Notes: a model not told the origin generated them from the sequence alone. A stretch of 64,000 bases of DNA from Youxingia wuxianensis (GCF_014385085.1 NZ_JACRTD010000003.1:248001-312000), one strand, 5' to 3'. Positions 8,051-16,646 are shown, numbered from the stretch's first letter. Made by a program: numbers and translations.

Positions 8051-10408
8051 ATGATGAAACATATAGGAAAACAAATACTGTCCTTATTTTTGGCTTTTAT
8101 TTTCGTAATATTGTCCGCTTGTTCAGCAGCGTCCCCTGCTGAAAATGAACAGGATAATACTCAAAATATAGCTATGGGACGTTATATTGAGGAAGAATGC
8201 AGCCTGCCCGCACAAGTAAATTATATTGAGAGCTTAGTACAAACTTCTGAGGGCAATTTAGAACTGATTGCCAATACAGATCCGGAAAAGGCTCTTGGCC
8301 CTTGGAACCTTTACGTTTCCAAAGATCAGGGAATATCTTGGTCTCAGGAGGAGGCCCCCTGGCTGGACGCCTTGGGAAGATCAACCATTTCCAGTATTGC
8401 CTACGACCAGACAGGCGGAAAATATATTTATTATACCGATATGAGCGGTATTGATATTGAAGCTGTCATGCGAGGGGAAATTCCTCCGGAAGAAATACAG
8501 TTTCCACAGGAATCTTTTGTTTATGTAGATGCTCAGGGAACGGTAACTTCAATGGATTACCAGCTGCCCTATGACGAAACTGGGGCGGGCGCCAGCGACA
8601 TACAGGTGGCACAGAATGGAGATCTCTTACTAAATACTTATTTCAGCCTGCTCCAGGTCGACAGTAAAACCGGGGAGATAAAAAATACCTTTAAGCCGGA
8701 TACCGGATATCAGATAGGGGATTTTCTCACCTTTGGAAATGATGTGTATTATTTTGACGGGGATAAAATCCTCCGCAATGATTTGATTTCTGGAGAACCG
8801 TTAGAAACGATTTCTGTCATCCAGGGGGAAGAAACTGCCGGTACACCGAAAGCGATCGTTTATGGTTCGGCTGCCTCTGAACGGATAATGGCGGTAGACA
8901 AAGATCATACCGCGATTTACTATTGCGATCCCACCGGACTTTACCGCCGCTTGCTGGACGGCTCCATGCTGGAAAAATTAATTAACGGGGAACTTACCTC
9001 TCTTAACATGCCGTCTATGACTACAAGGAAGTTTTTTGTTCTGGAGGACGGAAATTTCCTGATTTATTATAAAGATGAGGAGAAAAATGTCCTCTTAAAA
9101 TATGCTTACCAGCAGGACGTCCCTTCGGTACCCACTACAGAACTAAAAGTCTACTCTTTGGAGGATAACCAGACGATCCGCCAAGCAATGGGACTGTTCC
9201 AGCGGGCTAACCCGGATACCCATGTGACTTATACCGTAGGAATGACCGGAGAGGACGCTGTCACCGTCTCTGACGCCCTGCGCGCCCTAAGTACGCAGCT
9301 GTTGGCGGGAAAGGGGCCGGACGTTATTGTTCTGGACGGCATGCCGATTGATTCTTATATTGAGAAAAACGTTCTGCTGGATTTAAGCGAATACCTTAAA
9401 AAAACATCGGGGGAGCTGTTATCCAATATTGCGGAAAGTTACCAGAGAGAGGACAAAAAAACCTATGCGGTCCCCGGACGTTTTATGGTGCCTATGATGC
9501 TGGGAGAAGCCAGCACGATAGATCAAATTACCAATCTTACTCAACTGGCGGATTGGTTGGAGAAAGAAAAGGACCACTATGCAAGGCCGTTGGAAGTATC
9601 CTATCCAGCGAATTTAATCCGGCAGTTTTATCCTGTATGCGCTCCGGCTTGGATAAAAGAAGACGGATCGATTAAAACAGAAGAGTTTTCCCAATTTCTA
9701 AAGGATATTCAGCGGATTTCTCAGCTGGAAGAAAAAGCAGAAGATATCAGCGAAGAAAATTTGGCGCAGATTGCTTCCCTTAATAACGATTTAGTATCCG
9801 GCTCTATTTATTGGAAATACGATCAACACGCTTTGGCTCTGGGGGATATGAATACTCTGAGCGCCGCGGCTGCGCCAGATGCTGCAATCAGGGATAAGAG
9901 TGTAGAGGGAAGGCTGACGCCTTTGGCAGGCCAAGTCAGCGGTATATTTGTGCCGAAATGTATTCTTGGTGTTAACCAGAGCAGTATGCAGAAAGATCTT
10001 TCCCTTGCATTTATTGATACAGTCCTTTCACAAGAGGTACAGGACAATGATTTTGAAGATGGTATGCCGGTAAATTCCTCATCTTTTAAAAAAGCGCAGC
10101 ACAGCCCTTACTCTGAAGAAGACGACGGTATGTACTACAGCATAGGTTACGTGAGTACTGATGACGAAACCGAAGAACAAGACGATGAACCGGTGATCAC
10201 TATGGAAATGCAGATTAAATGGCCTTCGGAGCAGTTTATGAATACTTTGGCTGATCAGTTGGAAGGTTTGAGTACGCCGGTAACGGTGGATAGAGTTGTG
10301 TTGGATACGATCTGCCAGGAAACGGTACCGTATTTTGAAGGGACCAGGTCTTTGGAAGATACGGTTACCGCCGTTACAGAAAAACTTAGATTATATCTCT
10401 TCGAATAA
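8051..10408 (+). CDS. Large lipoprotein: propeller-like region fused to ABC solute-binding domain
   Basis: The 785-residue protein starts with a lipoprotein signal peptide ending in the lipobox LSAC, so it is anchored on the outer face of the membrane. Residues about 30-360 contain repeated short strands with SxD-, Y(T)D- and DG-type turns (for example ISSIAYDQTGGKYIYYTD and LLDGSMLEKL), resembling a beta-propeller. From about 365 it reads like an extracellular solute-binding protein of the sugar/peptide type (ELKVYSLEDNQTIRQAM, then LLAGKGPDVIVLDG). GGAGG precedes ATG 8051 closely; ATG 8054 is equally possible. It heads an operon with two permeases, a membrane fusion protein and a MacB-core-like protein. 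The solute is unknown. Confidence 0.85.
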   Translation: MMKHIGKQILSLFLAFIFVILSACSAASPAENEQDNTQNIAMGRYIEEECSLPAQVNYIESLVQTSEGNLELIANTDPEKALGPWNLYVSKDQGISWSQEEAPWLDALGRSTISSIAYDQTGGKYIYYTDMSGIDIEAVMRGEIPPEEIQFPQESFVYVDAQGTVTSMDYQLPYDETGAGASDIQVAQNGDLLLNTYFSLLQVDSKTGEIKNTFKPDTGYQIGDFLTFGNDVYYFDGDKILRNDLISGEPLETISVIQGEETAGTPKAIVYGSAASERIMAVDKDHTAIYYCDPTGLYRRLLDGSMLEKLINGELTSLNMPSMTTRKFFVLEDGNFLIYYKDEEKNVLLKYAYQQDVPSVPTTELKVYSLEDNQTIRQAMGLFQRANPDTHVTYTVGMTGEDAVTVSDALRALSTQLLAGKGPDVIVLDGMPIDSYIEKNVLLDLSEYLKKTSGELLSNIAESYQREDKKTYAVPGRFMVPMMLGEASTIDQITNLTQLADWLEKEKDHYARPLEVSYPANLIRQFYPVCAPAWIKEDGSIKTEEFSQFLKDIQRISQLEEKAEDISEENLAQIASLNNDLVSGSIYWKYDQHALALGDMNTLSAAAAPDAAIRDKSVEGRLTPLAGQVSGIFVPKCILGVNQSSMQKDLSLAFIDTVLSQEVQDNDFEDGMPVNSSSFKKAQHSPYSEEDDGMYYSIGYVSTDDETEEQDDEPVITMEMQIKWPSEQFMNTLADQLEGLSTPVTVDRVVLDTICQETVPYFEGTRSLEDTVTAVTEKLRLYLFE

Positions 10409-10409
10409 T

Positions 10410-11264
10410 ATGAAAAAGCGAAAAAGCACAAGAACAGATTTCAGCGGTCTTTGGTTTATCGCTCCCAGTTTAGCGGGGGTAAGTATTTTTGTACTTTTTC
10501 CCTTTGCCGATGTTATCCGCCGATCTTTTATGGGGGCGATGAACAGCCAATTTGTAGGCTTCTCCAATTATCTTACCGTTTTTTCTAACGAGGCGTTCCG
10601 TTTAGCGGCAAAAAATACCCTGCGGTTTATGGGAATTTGTATGCCGCTTTTAATTGGTCTTTCTTTGTTGATTGCGCTTGTCCTGTTCAGCCGGATGCAG
10701 CAGGCTGGATTTTTTAAAACTACTTTCCTTATACCTATGGCGGTACCGGTAGCGTCAGTTGTGTTATTGTGGCGGGTACTTTTTCATAGAAACGGACTTC
10801 TGTCTGCGTGGATTGTTTCTATAGGCGGACAGGGAAGCGACTGGATGAACAGTCCGTGGGCGTTTTGGATTTTGGTGATGAGTTATCTTTGGAAAAATTT
10901 AGGATACGATATTATTTTATGGCTGGCCGGGCTTGTCGGCATTTCCCCGGCAATTTTCGAAGCGGCCCGGGTAGATGGGGCAGGAACGTTCCAGATTTTT
11001 TGGAAGATTACTCTTCCTAATCTTCTGCCATCCTTATACACTATTACCGTACTTTCTTTTTTAAATTCTTTTAAAGTGTTTCGGGAAGCGTATTTGGTAG
11101 CGGGAGATTATCCTCATACCAGCATGTACTTGTTACAGCACCTATTTAACAACTGGTTTCGAGATCTTTCCATGGATAAACTTTCGGCGGCGGCAGTTTT
11201 AATAGCTTTGGTGATTTTTGGGTTAATTTTACTGCTGCGCCGGGCTTGGGAGGAGAAAGAATGA
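10410..11264 (+). CDS. ABC transporter permease, MalF-like
   Basis: This is a binding-protein-dependent transport permease with about six membrane helices (284 aa). The cytoplasmic EAA loop that docks the ATPase reads EAARVDGAGTFQIFWKITLP near residue 190. I choose ATG 10410, two bases after the preceding stop, because an earlier in-frame codon would lie inside the lipoprotein gene. The N-terminus MKKRKSTRTDFSGLWFIAPS is typical of MalF-type subunits. It pairs with the next permease. No ABC ATPase gene is present in the operon or the window. Confidence 0.93.
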   Translation: MKKRKSTRTDFSGLWFIAPSLAGVSIFVLFPFADVIRRSFMGAMNSQFVGFSNYLTVFSNEAFRLAAKNTLRFMGICMPLLIGLSLLIALVLFSRMQQAGFFKTTFLIPMAVPVASVVLLWRVLFHRNGLLSAWIVSIGGQGSDWMNSPWAFWILVMSYLWKNLGYDIILWLAGLVGISPAIFEAARVDGAGTFQIFWKITLPNLLPSLYTITVLSFLNSFKVFREAYLVAGDYPHTSMYLLQHLFNNWFRDLSMDKLSAAAVLIALVIFGLILLLRRAWEEKE

Positions 11265-12103
11265 TGAAAAAATATTTTCCTCTTTTTTTGCCGGCAGCAC
11301 TCAGTTTAGCCGTCTGGCTTCCTGTTCTTTTTTTAGCAGGCGGTTCCTTAATGGGGACCGCGGAGCTTACTAAAAATCTCTCTCCGGTTTTAAATGAGAC
11401 CTATGGCTATGCGTCTTGGGATTTACTGCCCCATTTTCCTACATTGCGCCCATATGTACGGCTGTTATTGGACCAACCGCAGTTTTTTGTAATGTTTTGG
11501 AATTCTGTAAAACTTACCGGCGCTATTTTAATTGGACAGATAATATTCGGCGTTCCAGCGGCCTGGGGATTTGCCCAGTTTGATTTTCCAGGGAAAAAAT
11601 ATCTATTTACTGTTTATATTGTACTTATGCTTATGCCTTTTCAGGTGACGATGGTATCCAGCTACTTAGTATTAGATCAGTTTTCCTTGTTGGATACTCA
11701 TTGGGGAATTATTCTGCCTGCGGTATTTTCCACTTTTCCAGTGTTTATTATCTATCGTTTTTTTCGAGGAGTGCCTTGTGCGGTGATTGAAAGCGCGCAG
11801 CTGGACGGCGCCGGAAAATGGCAGGTATTTTTTCATATTGGGATTCCTTTGGGAATGCCGGGAATTATGTCGGCGATAGTCCTTGGCTTTTTGGAATATT
11901 GGAATATGATTGAACAGCCCCTGACCTTTTTGCGGGATAAAACGCTTTGGCCGCTGTCCCTCTATCTTCCCGATATTGCCGCTGATAAAGCAGGGCTGGC
12001 GTTGGCGGCGTCAGTTGTGACGCTGGCGCCGGCAATTTTGGTATTTTTATACGGTCAGAGCTACCTGGAACAGGGAATTATCGCTGCCAGCGTAAAGGAA
12101 TAG
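11261..12103 (+). CDS. ABC transporter permease, MalG-like
   Basis: The second permease (280 aa) starts in an ATGA overlap with the previous stop; GGGAGGAG lies just upstream. It has about six membrane helices with an N-terminal one at residues 6-28. The EAA loop is ESAQLDGAGKWQVFFHIGIP, in which the usual EAA is ESA. The family normally forms a heterodimer with a MalF-type subunit and two ATPases. A long extracytoplasmic segment (about 30-75) follows the first helix. The gene is followed after six bases by the membrane fusion protein, which is unusual for an importer operon. Confidence 0.92.
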   Translation: MMKKYFPLFLPAALSLAVWLPVLFLAGGSLMGTAELTKNLSPVLNETYGYASWDLLPHFPTLRPYVRLLLDQPQFFVMFWNSVKLTGAILIGQIIFGVPAAWGFAQFDFPGKKYLFTVYIVLMLMPFQVTMVSSYLVLDQFSLLDTHWGIILPAVFSTFPVFIIYRFFRGVPCAVIESAQLDGAGKWQVFFHIGIPLGMPGIMSAIVLGFLEYWNMIEQPLTFLRDKTLWPLSLYLPDIAADKAGLALAASVVTLAPAILVFLYGQSYLEQGIIAASVKE

Positions 12104-12109
12104 AAGATT

Positions 12110-13510
12110 ATGGAGATAAAAAATATACTGTATTTTAGAAAAAATCCGGAAAAGAAAAAAACTATTCAGCAAAAAGCGCTGCGCCTTTTGACGGGGTTTT
12201 TTACGTTCATGCTCCTGTGTACTTTCCTTTCCCGGGCGGCCGATTCCTTGACCGTACCCCTTGTGGAAACAAGTTTGCCCTCCCGAAGCCCGATTGTACA
12301 TATAGCAAGCGGAGAAGGACGCATCCAAGCGGATGGAAAGGTTGCGGTAACTGCGTTGGAAGGAATGCTGGTAAAAAGCATAGACATCAAAGAAGGTGAA
12401 GAGATACAGGCGGGGGATACGCTTTTTATTTTGGATACTCAGAGTATCCAGGAGAAATTATTTAAAGAACAGCTTTCCCTGCAAAAATTACAACTTCAGT
12501 TGTCCCAGTATCAGCAGGATGCTTTTTTAGGCGCCCAACGCGCCCAAGAAGATTTGGAAACTGCTGAGGAAAGAAATGAGCAAGCGGTGCGCCGGGCGTC
12601 GTCCGACCGACGTAAAGCCCTTCGCAAACTGAGGGAATACAGCGATGAATATGAAGGGGACGACAAGGACTATGACGAAGAGGAAGAGGGAGAACAAGAC
12701 TGGAAAGATACCGACGCTGTTTATCTTTCTTTACGGGATGCCTACCATAGCGCTCAGCGGGAATACGAGGATGCGCTAAATAAACAGGAAGATGATCTTC
12801 GCTTAGCAAAACGTGCGCTGCAAGATGTTCAAAAACAGGAAAACGAAGCGAAGATTACCGCGATTGACTGCCAGCTTCAGCAGATGGAAGTCAACAAACT
12901 CCAGGAGTTGTTAAATGAAGAAGGGAGGGTTCTTTCCCCTATAGATGGAGTAGTAAGCGAGATAGCGGTACAAACGGGAAAGTTAACTTCCCGGGAAGGG
13001 GCGGTTATGATCTCTGAAAATTCTTCTGGATTTTCCTTTACAGCACAAATGCCTGTCTCAGATGCAAAATATGTTTCCTTAGGGGACAAAGGTTCCATTA
13101 CCATCGCCGGCGATCAGGATAAAATTACTGGATGCTTAGTGGAAAAAATACAAACAAAGGCGGACGATCCGGCCATATCCCAGGTTACTCTGCGCCTGGC
13201 GCAAGGACAAGGAGGGATTGGAATGGCGGGAACCGCACAAATTTCCAAGAAGACAAAAGATTATGAAACTTGCGTACCGCTGAGCGCGATACGAATTAAC
13301 GAGAAGCAACAAAAATATATTCTCACAGTAAAAGAAACGGAAACGGTACTGGGAAAAGAATATATTGCCGAGGAAACGGTGGTTACCATACAAGACCAAA
13401 ACGAAACTACCGCGGCGGTTTCCGGGCCGTTGGACCGAAATACAAAAGTAATCGTTTCCAGCAACAAAAATATTTTTGCAGGCGATCGTATACGCCTGCA
13501 AACGCCATGA
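12110..13510 (+). CDS. HlyD/MFP-family membrane fusion protein with acidic insert
   Basis: The 466-residue protein has one N-terminal membrane helix (about 25-45), then a lipoyl half-motif (GMLVKSIDIKEGEEIQAGDTLF), a long alpha-hairpin, the second half-motif (VLSPIDGVVSEIAVQTGKL) and beta-barrel domains to the C-terminus. This is the standard layout of periplasmic adaptor or accessory proteins of export systems. The hairpin tip, near residues 178-202, carries a run dominated by Asp and Glu (KDYDEEEEGEQD). It overlaps the next gene by four bases. Its presence in an operon with importer-type permeases is atypical; it may belong functionally with the following MacB-core-like protein. Confidence 0.88.
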   Translation: MEIKNILYFRKNPEKKKTIQQKALRLLTGFFTFMLLCTFLSRAADSLTVPLVETSLPSRSPIVHIASGEGRIQADGKVAVTALEGMLVKSIDIKEGEEIQAGDTLFILDTQSIQEKLFKEQLSLQKLQLQLSQYQQDAFLGAQRAQEDLETAEERNEQAVRRASSDRRKALRKLREYSDEYEGDDKDYDEEEEGEQDWKDTDAVYLSLRDAYHSAQREYEDALNKQEDDLRLAKRALQDVQKQENEAKITAIDCQLQQMEVNKLQELLNEEGRVLSPIDGVVSEIAVQTGKLTSREGAVMISENSSGFSFTAQMPVSDAKYVSLGDKGSITIAGDQDKITGCLVEKIQTKADDPAISQVTLRLAQGQGGIGMAGTAQISKKTKDYETCVPLSAIRINEKQQKYILTVKETETVLGKEYIAEETVVTIQDQNETTAAVSGPLDRNTKVIVSSNKNIFAGDRIRLQTP

Positions 13511-14703
13511 TCCCGGTGGGAAAGCAGTGGACTGTGATCATCTCCCTTTTGCTGTCCATGCTGTGCGCCTGGAGCTTTGCGCTGGCCGCCAGCAGCCAAC
13601 TGGAGCGGACTGGGAATATTTCTGTACTCCACTGCGACACTATTTCTTTTTCACAGCTTGCCCATATGAGGGAAAGGGAGAAGCGCACAGAAGTTTCGCT
13701 GGACTTTACTGCCTGGAAACAGATAAATTATGAAAACTTAGAAAGTCTGGAATTGGGCAAAACTGTCTTTGTGGATGCAATCGCTTTTTCAGGGCAGCCG
13801 GAGATGATATTTCCCCAGGCAGGGGGATTATCACCGCAGGATCTTAGAGGCTGTATTATTGATAAGCAAACCTCCTACCAGCTGTTTGGAGACGATAACG
13901 CTTTGGGAGGGACAATCGTTTATGATGGGCGAAAATATTTTGTACGCAATATTATTTCCGCGCCCAAAGGACTATTCTTATTTGTTCCCCCAGAGGAAAA
14001 AGAGATAGCGTTCGATAGGATTTCCTTATCTACAGCAGGACTCCCTTTTTCTCAAAGAGGGATAGAAGAATTTTCTTACCGCCATGGTATTTCGGTAAAC
14101 TTCAGCATATCAAACGGCGTTTATCAGGGGATGGGAAAGTTATTTGCCTTTCTGCCGCCAGCATCGATTTTTGCAACGCTGCTGCTTAGGATGTTTCTTT
14201 GGATAAAGAAAAAAAGAGACTATCCGGTACTGATGGGAATTGGTTTACTGATTATGACGTTCATAATAGCGATGCTTTTGTGGATTACCGATTTTCATTG
14301 GTCCTTACCAGAAAGTTTTATTCCTACCCGTTGGTCAGATTTTGAATTTTGGGGAAAACTGTGGTCCCAATGGATGCAGCATACAAAGCAATTCATCTTT
14401 ATGGAAAAATGCCAGACGGAAAGATATCTTCTGTCTTTTGTAATAACATCTATGCTCTATGGGATCGTTTCATTTTTAATTTTCTTGCTGTGGATTAGAA
14501 AACTGCACCTACTGTCCTCAAAACAACTTTTTCTTACGATGGTATTTTCTTTGAGCGCCACATTTATTTCTGTAATTTTGGTCGGCGGATCTCACTATCC
14601 CAATGGCAGTACTCGAATGCTTTGGCTGCTTTTGCCTTTTTATTTTTTAGTGGACTATATGTTAAAAAACGAAAGAGAGCAGGTCCGAAGCGGGAGCGAA
14701 TAG
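13507..14703 (+). CDS. Membrane protein with MacB/FtsX-like extracytoplasmic core
   Basis: The 398-residue protein has an N-terminal membrane helix (about 9-30), an extracytoplasmic domain to about residue 215, and about five further helices. The domain resembles the MacB periplasmic core: an early ISFSQLAHMRE segment and the later QLFGDDNALGGTIVYDGRKY, comparable to the LFG..dplG..i...g..y motif of that family. The C-terminal membrane part has more helices than the three expected after the core in MacB/FtsX and is not recognised. Start overlaps the fusion protein gene. No ATPase partner is encoded nearby. The assignment to the MacB_PCD superfamily is by eye. Confidence 0.7.
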   Translation: MIPVGKQWTVIISLLLSMLCAWSFALAASSQLERTGNISVLHCDTISFSQLAHMREREKRTEVSLDFTAWKQINYENLESLELGKTVFVDAIAFSGQPEMIFPQAGGLSPQDLRGCIIDKQTSYQLFGDDNALGGTIVYDGRKYFVRNIISAPKGLFLFVPPEEKEIAFDRISLSTAGLPFSQRGIEEFSYRHGISVNFSISNGVYQGMGKLFAFLPPASIFATLLLRMFLWIKKKRDYPVLMGIGLLIMTFIIAMLLWITDFHWSLPESFIPTRWSDFEFWGKLWSQWMQHTKQFIFMEKCQTERYLLSFVITSMLYGIVSFLIFLLWIRKLHLLSSKQLFLTMVFSLSATFISVILVGGSHYPNGSTRMLWLLLPFYFLVDYMLKNEREQVRSGSE

Positions 14704-14713
14704 AAAAAATGTA

Positions 14714-14762
14714 ATGACAAACTCCAGCGAACCGTTTATAATAGGACACAGGAGTTTGTCAT
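14714..14762 (+). promoter_or_regulatory. Promoter bracketed by a 12-bp perfect inverted repeat over the RBS and start codon
   Basis: ATGACAAACTCC (14714-14725) and its exact complement (14751-14762) flank a -10 box TATAAT (14737-14742). The left arm supplies a -35-like ATGACA (14714-14719) at exactly 17 bases. The right arm contains GGAG and the first two bases of the HAD gene start codon. A transcript starting near 14749 would escape the hairpin, while read-through from the upstream operon would fold it and hide the ribosome binding site. Confidence 0.7.
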
Positions 14763-15306
14763 GGATAGGAGAGACAAGAGGATGGAGAAAATACACAGAG
14801 CGGTATTTATCGACAGGGACGGTACGATGGGTGCCAATGCCAGCTGCGAGTACCCCTTTGAATTTATACCTTTCGACGGGTTAAAAGAAGCGATCGGACG
14901 GCTCCAGAAGGCGGGCTATTTGGCTATCGCCATCACTAACCAGTCCTGTGTGGCCCGCGGTAAGGGGAAGGGATATGATTTTGATAAGGAGCTGGCTTCT
15001 TATGGGCTGGACGACTGGTTTATCTGTCCTCATGATGATCAGGACAACTGCGGCTGCCGCAAGCCTAAGCCGGGACTTATCTTACAGGCTCAAGAGAAAT
15101 ACAGCCTGTCGTTATCCGACTGTATCATGATAGGCGACCGCTGGACGGATATCAATACAGGAAAATCTGTAGGCTGCAAAGGCGTTTTAGTTCTGACCGG
15201 GCGGGGAAAGGAAGAAGTTTTAAAGGAAAATCCCTTTTCCCCAGACAGCGTGCAGAAAGATATTTTTTCCGCTATCGATTGGATAATAAAAGAAGCAGGC
15301 GTTTAG
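14761..15306 (+). CDS. HAD-family phosphatase (HisB-N/GmhB-like)
   Basis: This is a small HAD subfamily IIIA phosphatase, 181 aa. Motif I is FIDRDGTMG, with two catalytic Asp residues near 21-23. Motif II is AITNQS. A zinc-loop-like cluster with CPHDDQDNCGCRKPKPG is typical of histidinol-phosphatase and heptose-bisphosphatase proteins. Motif III/IV is MIGDRWTDINTG. The exact substrate cannot be told; no heptose or histidine genes are near. ATG 14761 is chosen because CAGGAG sits six bases upstream. Expression may be controlled by the inverted repeat across its start. The stop codon lies inside the terminator loop. Confidence 0.88.
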   Translation: MDRRDKRMEKIHRAVFIDRDGTMGANASCEYPFEFIPFDGLKEAIGRLQKAGYLAIAITNQSCVARGKGKGYDFDKELASYGLDDWFICPHDDQDNCGCRKPKPGLILQAQEKYSLSLSDCIMIGDRWTDINTGKSVGCKGVLVLTGRGKEEVLKENPFSPDSVQKDIFSAIDWIIKEAGV

Positions 15307-15320
15307 CCTGCTTCTTTTTA
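15291..15320. terminator. Hairpin terminator shared by convergent genes
   Basis: AGAAGCAGGC and its complement GCCTGCTTCT form a 10-bp stem with loop GTTTA, followed by TTTTAATAATTTTTA. It ends the HAD gene on the plus strand and abuts the 3' end of the minus-strand acetyltransferase gene. Confidence 0.88.
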
Positions 15321-15827
15321 ATAATTTTTATAAATATACCGATAGTCTGTAAGCAGCTTTCCGCCCATCTCCACAGTATAGATATCACTGGTGAGGGTAT
15401 ACCCAACTTTTTCATAAAACTTCCGGGCGGACAAATTTTCATCCAGCGCCCAAAGATAAAAATCATGGATATTTTCCTTTTTCATTTGATCCATGGCGAA
15501 CAGAAGAAGCTGTTTTCCATAACCCTTTCTTGTGTATTCCGGCAAAAGATACAAACAGCATATTTCTCCCCAGCCGGAATAATGTTTATTTTGGCTGGGT
15601 CCGTAAACTACACATCCGCAGGCCGCCTGCTGAACATACAGAATATCCGCCTTCATGCCGCCTTTGGTCAGACGGTAGGTAAAGGGAGTCACCCATCGTT
15701 CGTCCTCAATAGAATCTAAAAAATCCTGCGGTATCATTCCACGATAAGCGACCCGCCAGGAAGCGGCCAAAATATGGCTCAGAAGGGGAATATCCTCCAA
15801 GGAAGCATGCTTAATTGTCACGTCCAT
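15318..15827 (-). CDS. GNAT-family N-acetyltransferase
   Basis: The 169-residue protein has the GNAT fold pattern: an N-terminal IKHASLEDIPLL segment, the acetyl-CoA pyrophosphate-binding motif A around LYLLPEYTRKGYGKQLL, and motif B LDENLSARKFYEKVGY. The N-terminal SWRVAYRGMIPQDFLD resembles the GNAT subgroup often labelled YobR/PhnO-like. The acceptor substrate is unknown. It lies 20 bases downstream of the SDR gene and may be co-transcribed with it. Confidence 0.92.
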   Translation of the reverse strand: MDVTIKHASLEDIPLLSHILAASWRVAYRGMIPQDFLDSIEDERWVTPFTYRLTKGGMKADILYVQQAACGCVVYGPSQNKHYSGWGEICCLYLLPEYTRKGYGKQLLLFAMDQMKKENIHDFYLWALDENLSARKFYEKVGYTLTSDIYTVEMGGKLLTDYRYIYKNY

Positions 15828-15847
15828 ATTTTTATTGTCTCCTAAAT

Positions 15848-16582
15848 TTAAATTACAAATCCGCCATTGGGACTGAGCACTTGTCCGGTAATAAAATCCG
15901 AACCGCTTTCCGCCAGAAAATAAATTGCCTGGGCGATATCCTGGGGCGTGCCTAATATCCCAAGAGGGGTTTCCTCCTTTAAAGCGTTCAGGGAATCTGC
16001 ATCCAGGGCGGCGTTCATTTCAGTGGTAATTACTCCCGGCGCTACACAGTTCACTTGGATCCCGGAAGGTCCCACTTCTTTGGCAAGCGCCTTTGTAAAT
16101 CCGATTACAGCGGCTTTAGCAGCGGAGTAATGTACTTCACAGGAAGAACCAACCAATCCCCAGATAGAAGAAAGGTTAATGATTTTTCCCGACTGACGGC
16201 GGATCATTTGGGGAAGAAAGCATTGACAGCAATGGAACATCCCTTTTATATTGATATCAAACATCCGGTCCCAGTCATTTGGCGTAATGTCGGTAAATAA
16301 TTTTTGTTGGGCAATGCCGGCATTGTTTACCAGCACATCCAACTCCCCAAAATCTTTCAGCAGGGAAGCCGCCATAGCGGTCACTTGGGAACGGTCGCTT
16401 ACATCCCCTTGAACAGCAATCGCTTCGCTCCCCATATCCGAAAGCTCTTTTACCAACTCTAACGCCTGGCGTTCACTGCTGCAATAGTTGACAGCCACCT
16501 TCCAGCCGTTTTGCGCAAATAATTTTGCGCTTTCCCGTCCAATTCCCCGGGAGGCCCCGGTAATTAATACTGACCTGCTCAT
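15848..16582 (-). CDS. Short-chain dehydrogenase/reductase (FabG/YmfI-like)
   Basis: This is a classical SDR, 244 aa. The NAD(P)-binding TGASRGIG is near residues 8-15, NNAG is near 89, the catalytic Ser is in INLSSIWG, and the Y..xK pair is YSAAKAA. The C-terminus GQVLSPNGGFVI matches 3-oxoacyl-ACP reductase-like proteins. I choose the ATG at 16582 (MSRSVLITG) because GGGGGGAC precedes it; an upstream in-frame ATG would add a non-homologous leader. Whether it serves fatty acid synthesis or another reduction is not decided by context. Confidence 0.9.
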   Translation of the reverse strand: MSRSVLITGASRGIGRESAKLFAQNGWKVAVNYCSSERQALELVKELSDMGSEAIAVQGDVSDRSQVTAMAASLLKDFGELDVLVNNAGIAQQKLFTDITPNDWDRMFDINIKGMFHCCQCFLPQMIRRQSGKIINLSSIWGLVGSSCEVHYSAAKAAVIGFTKALAKEVGPSGIQVNCVAPGVITTEMNAALDADSLNALKEETPLGILGTPQDIAQAIYFLAESGSDFITGQVLSPNGGFVI

Positions 16583-16597
16583 AAATGTCCCCCCAAT

Positions 16598-16638
16598 GAG
16601 AACACTTCCGTCCAAAAGGACGGAAGTGTAGTATTCTC
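16598..16638 (-). other. Stem-loop between ireB and the SDR gene
   Basis: CACTTCCGTCC and its exact complement form an 11-bp stem with an AAAA loop, extended by a partly matched GAGAA/TTCTC. No T run follows in either direction, so it is not an ordinary terminator. It lies just upstream of the SDR ribosome binding site and may shape the mRNA. Confidence 0.5.
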
Positions 16639-16646
16639 AGGTATAA

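Noticed and set aside
16598..16638. Hairpin between ireB and the SDR gene as a terminator
   Set aside because: No T run follows on either strand, so I list it only as a stem-loop.
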